From Chlamydoabsidia padenii (lineage: Eukaryota > Mucoromycota > Mucoromycetes > Mucorales > Cunninghamellaceae): a stretch of 64,000 nucleotides of DNA. Where the stretch lies: assembly GCA_025330725.1 (NCBI GenBank), contig JAIWND010000005.1, positions 1,116,001-1,180,000 on the forward strand, written 5' to 3'. The position numbers and the translations under genes are program-made. Positions 59,657 to 64,000 of this stretch are shown here, piece by piece (the first letter of the stretch is position 1; every line of letters starts with the position of its first letter). The notes under the pieces are model-generated. The model made no database searches and had not been told where the DNA came from. It was given only the letters and a program-made list of their open reading frames with translations.

Positions 59657-62553
59657 CTAATCACCAAGGAAGACCTTCTTCTTTTTCTTCTTCTTCTTCT
59701 TCTTGTTGTCGAGGTTTTCTGGTTCGTCGGCCGTTAAACTTTCACCCCACATCAAATCAGCAAATCCACTGTTGTTGTGATTGGTGTCCATTGATGAGAG
59801 ACTGTCGCTTGATGACATGGAGTGGAGTGATGTTCTTCTAGATAGATTTCCCATTGGTGTTTCATAACCGTCTTCTGGTCGAGCTGTTTGATCAAATCCC
59901 ATACAATATGCATCTATATATATATACCGGTAAAAAAATAAAAAGTAAGTACATACGGTCCATACACTTTCCCCGTATACTTACAGTCGCTTCCCAAGTC
60001 TATTCCATTTGTTTCATCGGATTCTACACCACCAGTCAATTGCAATGTTGGGGTATAGGAAGAATAAGGAGGTGCTCGTATTGGAGGAGAAGGCCCAATA
60101 TGGACAGGTGGTCTGGGGCATGAATCTAATTTCCAGGCGTAGTTGAATTTGATCTGTGCAAGAGTATCGGTTCTAATAAAATAGGTGGTCAGTACATTGG
60201 AGAAGGGAGAATTTGATGTATTTTTTTGTTTTCATCTTACCTAAGAGTAGGCAGGAATTTCAGGTATCGAGGATGATCACTGATGAGTCGATGTAAAGTC
60301 CCAGTGGGGTCAGCATCCGCCGAGAGTCGAATGTAATTCAGCATGAGTAGAATAAATCCCCTGGTGTCTAGAGGAGACAAAGGAAGGTAAGTGAGATGAT
60401 TTCGTCTCTTAACAAGTTCATCTTATCCAACAAGGTATTTTCTTACCTGATTGTTTCTTCTTGTCTTCATATGCATTTATTAATCGAGTCACCAGTTTTT
60501 GTCGTTGGACCAATGCAACTGTCAACCGTTCATTTCGTAATCCAAGGGCTAGGCAAAAGATACGGAAGAACAAGGTATGATATATGGAGCTTGAGCTAAT
60601 AAATAATGGCATTAGTCAAAAGAATCATACATTTTCAATGGGTATTACCTTTTTTCAAAGAATGAGTTGACCACAATCCTCCAAAAAGCAGTTGGTATAG
60701 TGTCGAGTAAATCAACCTTGTCCCGAGTGTTAGGTAGTGTCAAATAGATGATATCAAGAAGATCCATATCGTATACTGTTAGTGGTAACCTATATAATGG
60801 ATTGAGTTTGTGTTAGTTTAACAAACAGTTCGGATATTAATAAGTACTTACTGTTCAGAAGAAACCGAATGGCGATCATCAGATATTACAGAGCATAATC
60901 CAGGAATATGGTTAGAGAGCATTTCTTGACAATTGATGGATATCGAGTACAATGGGCCATGGATAGGTTGAGATACAGCCGAGGCACGAGTTGTCAGCAT
61001 TCCACTATACAAGATCAAAAAGTTGGAATTCATCATGTCACCATATTCTCCCCTTTTCTTTCTTTCTTTACCTTTTCGCCAAGAGTCTTAGTAATTTGAT
61101 AGTAAGTTTCCGGCTGTGAGAAGGTTTTTGTTTGACAACCAGCTAAACAATAAACAAACAAAAATAAAAAAAAAGGGGGGGGGGAGGTTAGTAGGAGTGT
61201 TATGTAAGTTTGGTTTGTCGACTACTTACCTTTACAAAAATATCAATTTGTTCTTTCCCTCCGCCATCAGGTTTACCAAGAATGTCAAGGAGCAAATGAC
61301 CATTTTCAACTTGTGAAGCTTCTTCAATGATACGAATCAAAAGTTCACCAGCCGCTTCAGAGAAGGTGTCATTATTTTTTAATTGGATTGCTTTGGTGAG
61401 CCATTGTAGGAGACCTAGTTCAGATAATCTTGTATGAGCCAGTTCCCGCTTTTCCTTGGTTTCCACATTAATGTCCCGGACAAACACGATCGCCAGCACA
61501 GAGTCCGCCACCGCACTTTCTTGAATATGAGGTAGCATAGAGTCAAAAAATAGAGTAGCCTTGTCGTTTTGTAAAAAGAGCAGATCCAACATGTCAACAG
61601 GATGTCGTCGTACAAAGTGTTGGAAGATCTTTGCAAAGTGATTAAAGTTGCCATTGGAATTTGGTGAGAATATATCAAATAGTCGAGTAACTAACCCCAC
61701 AATACATGGTTAGTAAAAACAATGAATAATGGCAGGTGATGCCCAACAAGTTACTTACCAATGACCTTGAATCTACTGTCTTGTATAATAAAGTGGTGCG
61801 CAGACGTACCACATAGTATCTCCATAGCATGATATGACCGTTTCAAAGCATCCAAATCATCCCGGTCCCGATCAAGTTGTACAGTCTTGACAAGTTGTTC
61901 CAGGTCACCAGTGCCTTTTTGCAAAAGATCTTGTTCGTTATCCGATACCCTAGTGATATGTGCCATAAATACATCCATCATATCTAAAGAGTCCCCAGTG
62001 TTAAAAAGAAAAGAAAAATAGTTTGAAGAAGTATCACGTTTTAATGAGTATTACATAGTCAGCCCTTTTTCATCCTATTATTGTTACCTTCCAATAAAAG
62101 TACACCAACGAGTTTGGCATCCAGGCGAGGTGTCGATCTTTCCAAAAGCTTTTTTATCAGAGCTTCCGACGTTGATTTGAATTCTTTGTTTTTGACACTT
62201 GGTGAGGAAGTGGAGGTCGATGAGGTGGCATTGATTGCTTCCTGTGTGGTGCTAGTAGGTGAAGGATTCGATGGTGAAGAAGTCATTGACTTTTCGTTGC
62301 TGGTTGCTAATCCTTCATTTTCTATAGACTTTGTTGATGCTAAAGGCAGTTGAGGTTTAAATCCGTTTCCAGTTTGTTGAATGTTACTTGATGATCCAGC
62401 AGAGATAATAGTGTCATTGTTTAGCTGATTGTCGGTATGATCTTCAAAAGAGGCATCAGTTGTTTGAATAGAATTGGAAGTTGTTGTTGTTGTTATTGTT
62501 GCTGTATCGTCTGTATCGATCTCGGAGGAAGAATCGTTCGTAAGCCATCTCAT
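59657..62553 (-). CDS. SAPS-domain protein, PP6/Sit4 phosphatase regulatory subunit
   Basis: Ten exons: 62553-62088, 61983-61759, 61690-61230, 61142-61072, 61004-60852, 60789-60649, 60595-60447, 60367-60241, 60172-59985, 59913-59657; 745 residues. The helical-repeat core has the SAPS/PP6R features: RLFDIFSPNSNGNFNHFAKI, VRRHPVDMLDLLFLQNDKAT, then ...LSELGLLQWLTKAIQLKN, RKLTIKLLRLLAKSGMLTTR, DLLDIIYLTLPNTRDKVDLL and HTLFFRIFCLALGLRNERLT. Such proteins bind the Sit4/PP6 catalytic subunit. Residues 1-150 are Ser/Thr-rich, replacing the usual short N-terminus, and contain no clear start of the classical family, so an upstream exon cannot be excluded. The C-terminus ends in a Lys run ([15 protein letters not shown]). 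CGGCGTTTGAAAATC lies 185-199 bp upstream of the start (62738-62752), next to an A27 run. Confidence 0.87.
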
Positions 62554-63113
62554 AATGGAGGCAAAGATAAACCGGTGTTTAGACCAAAAGTAAAAAGATA
62601 CAAGAAAGAGAGTAAGATAATATATAATAAAAATGACAAAGAGTTTTGATGAATAGAAGGAGAAAACAAAGATAAAGAAAAAAGAAAAAAAAAAAAAAAA
62701 AAAAAAAAAAAAGCAAATGAGATCAAATTCGAAAGAGCGGCGTTTGAAAATCACTTTGAAAAGTATGTCTCAACATACCCATCTCGAAAGTTTATAAATC
62801 CCGCCATTGTTGTAAGAGTACTTATTTATATATGGGTGAGTGTAATATCAAGTAAAACCTGTGAATGTATGTACTTTTCCATAAAAGAAGAGAAAGCTGC
62901 TGGTTGGGATATTGACCAAGCTGTATTCAAACACCGCCAAAGATCATCATCAGTAGGGTATGATAAAATTGTTTATTATGCATAGTTGAATAAAAGACAA
63001 GATTTAAACTTGATAAAAGATATAAGAGATTCGAAGAAGGGATAAAATATAAGTGTAGTTAAAAAAAAAAAAAAAGATGTCTATCCTAATCAATCAATCC
63101 AAGCTATCTGTAT
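62554..63113. other. SAPS upstream region and GDH2 3' flank
   Basis: No gene is seen. It holds the CGGCGTTTGAAAATC element (62738-62752), AAATCCCG at 62796-62803 (TTTATAAATCCCGCC), an A27 run (62686-62712) and an A15 run (63061-63075). Confidence 0.45.
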
Positions 63114-64000
63114 TTATTGGTTGGCTTCAGCATAATAGTTTTCGCGCATGAATTCAAAGAAGGCAAAATGATCAGGATGAGGACCATACTTGTATACGAA
63201 TTGAGAAGCCAAATAAGCACCAAAGATAGCCTTGACATAGTTTTCAGGCACACGAGTCAACAAAGTATCCAAACCAACCTTTTCCAACAAAAGATTAGGG
63301 AATGCCTTGCGCAAGACAGCAAATCGAAGTTCCTTGTTATCCCATAACCCGGTGTTTTGTAATTGTTCATTGAGTTGTACGATCGCCGTCGACAAGTCAT
63401 CCGAGAGCAAGGAAATGGGCACCTTGGATTTCGTATATTCACGCCATAAAGCTTCGAATTCCACAGCAGCATTGCGTTCAATAGTTTTCTGGACTTCTTG
63501 CACATAGTTCTTGTAGAATTCGGGCACCACACCATCCTTGACACACATGTTTTGTTCGAATTCGGTATCGTTAAAGGCCAACGCAGCAAGTACTTCCAAT
63601 GACGAAGAAGTCACACCACCCTTGTTTGCCGAGGCATCCTTGAAGATCACAATGCCCTGCTTTTCTAGTCGTAACCGAGCATCTTGAGTGAAGAAGAGAT
63701 TAGCACCTTCCACAATATACTTGAATAGAGGGACACCATTCTGATCAACGAGTTTCTTGACATTGTAGAGATCCACAGATTCTGGACGACCACCACAAGG
63801 CACAAACACGGTTGCGGACGCTAACGGATTGGTATGGAATGTGTTGCGGAAAGCCAAACCATTTTCAACCACATCACCACTGGGCAACGTCACATTATTT
63901 TCGTCCACCAATACACGGAATCCTTCAGGAGAGAGTTTGGTCGTGTCAAAGTTGCTGATCATCAAGCGTGCATTGGCCAAACGTAAGAGTTCTTCGCGAT
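63114..64000 (-). CDS. GDH2: NAD-dependent glutamate dehydrogenase, C-terminal part (partial)
   Basis: The frame runs from the window edge to the stop at 63114-63116, 295 residues, with no intron. It matches the C-terminal catalytic and tail part of the large fungal NAD-GDH (about 1000 residues): NALAFRNTFHTNP-type segment GLAFRNTFHTNPLASATVFV, PCGGRPESVDLYNV, YIVEGANLFFTQDARLRLEK, KDASANKGGVTSSSLEVLAA (nucleotide/substrate region), then helices to KYGPHPDHFAFFEFMREN. The enzyme oxidises glutamate to 2-oxoglutarate and ammonium in the mitochondrion. The 5' part lies beyond the window. The reading frame continues upstream of the first visible Met (63980) with REELLRLANAR. Confidence 0.95.
   Translation of the reverse strand, partial: REELLRLANARLMISNFDTTKLSPEGFRVLVDENNVTLPSGDVVENGLAFRNTFHTNPLASATVFVPCGGRPESVDLYNVKKLVDQNGVPLFKYIVEGANLFFTQDARLRLEKQGIVIFKDASANKGGVTSSSLEVLAALAFNDTEFEQNMCVKDGVVPEFYKNYVQEVQKTIERNAAVEFEALWREYTKSKVPISLLSDDLSTAIVQLNEQLQNTGLWDNKELRFAVLRKAFPNLLLEKVGLDTLLTRVPENYVKAIFGAYLASQFVYKYGPHPDHFAFFEFMRENYYAEANQ

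Overview
The window is nuclear DNA of an early-diverging fungus, most likely Mucoromycota (Mucorales-like). The evidence is: many short GT-AG introns (mostly 54-90 nt), coding regions rich in Gln/Asn/Ser runs, long poly-T tracts, a spliceosomal U2 gene, and a gene set that joins fungal genes (PHO80-type cyclin, Ase1, NAD-GDH, eRF3) to genes absent from common yeasts (Rab4, EHD ATPase, C12orf4/FERRY3, Rabin8-like Sec2). Species was not determined. For each multi-exon gene, exons were joined by hand; every joined coding length is a multiple of three and the reading frames agree with the named families.

Layout. 0-10 kb: PHO80-like cyclin (-), C12orf4/FERRY3 homologue carrying a UBA domain (+), U2 snRNA (+), AHSMGG lipase (+), EHD ATPase (+). 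10-13 kb: gene-poor AT-rich DNA with two LTR-like repeats, ending in tRNA-Ser(AGA). 13.4-17.2 kb: Ase1/PRC1 (-) and an unknown protein (-). 17.8-19.5 kb: relic of a multi-exon gene. 20-30 kb: Rab4 (-), NADP-isocitrate dehydrogenase (+), eRF3 (-) head to head with NOT3/NOT5 (+), mitochondrial ribosomal protein bL12m (+). 30-33.5 kb: repeats and a probable copia-type retroelement remnant. 33.5-45.7 kb: biotin-protein ligase (+), unknown Q/N-rich protein (-), ATP synthase OSCP (-) head to head with farnesyl diphosphate synthase (+), Rabin8/Sec2-like protein (+), small secreted Cys protein (+), unknown disordered protein (-). 46.8-64 kb: NOT1 (+), a gene relic, NOT4 (-), SAPS-domain phosphatase subunit (-), 3' part of NAD-glutamate dehydrogenase (-).

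Functional themes. Three CCR4-NOT subunits (NOT3/5, NOT1, NOT4) lie within 33 kb, with eRF3 (termination; PAM2-like motif) sharing a promoter region with NOT3/5. A second, looser group concerns endosomes and polarised secretion: FERRY3, EHD, Rab4, Rabin8/Sec2.

The most unusual signal is a short dispersed element seen at promoters and in gene-poor DNA. It has two forms: AAATCCCG (18 exact copies counted on both strands, against about 2 expected) and CGGCGTTTAAAA. It often lies 65-200 bp upstream of a start codon and is often near TGCATGA. It may be a core promoter element of this lineage.
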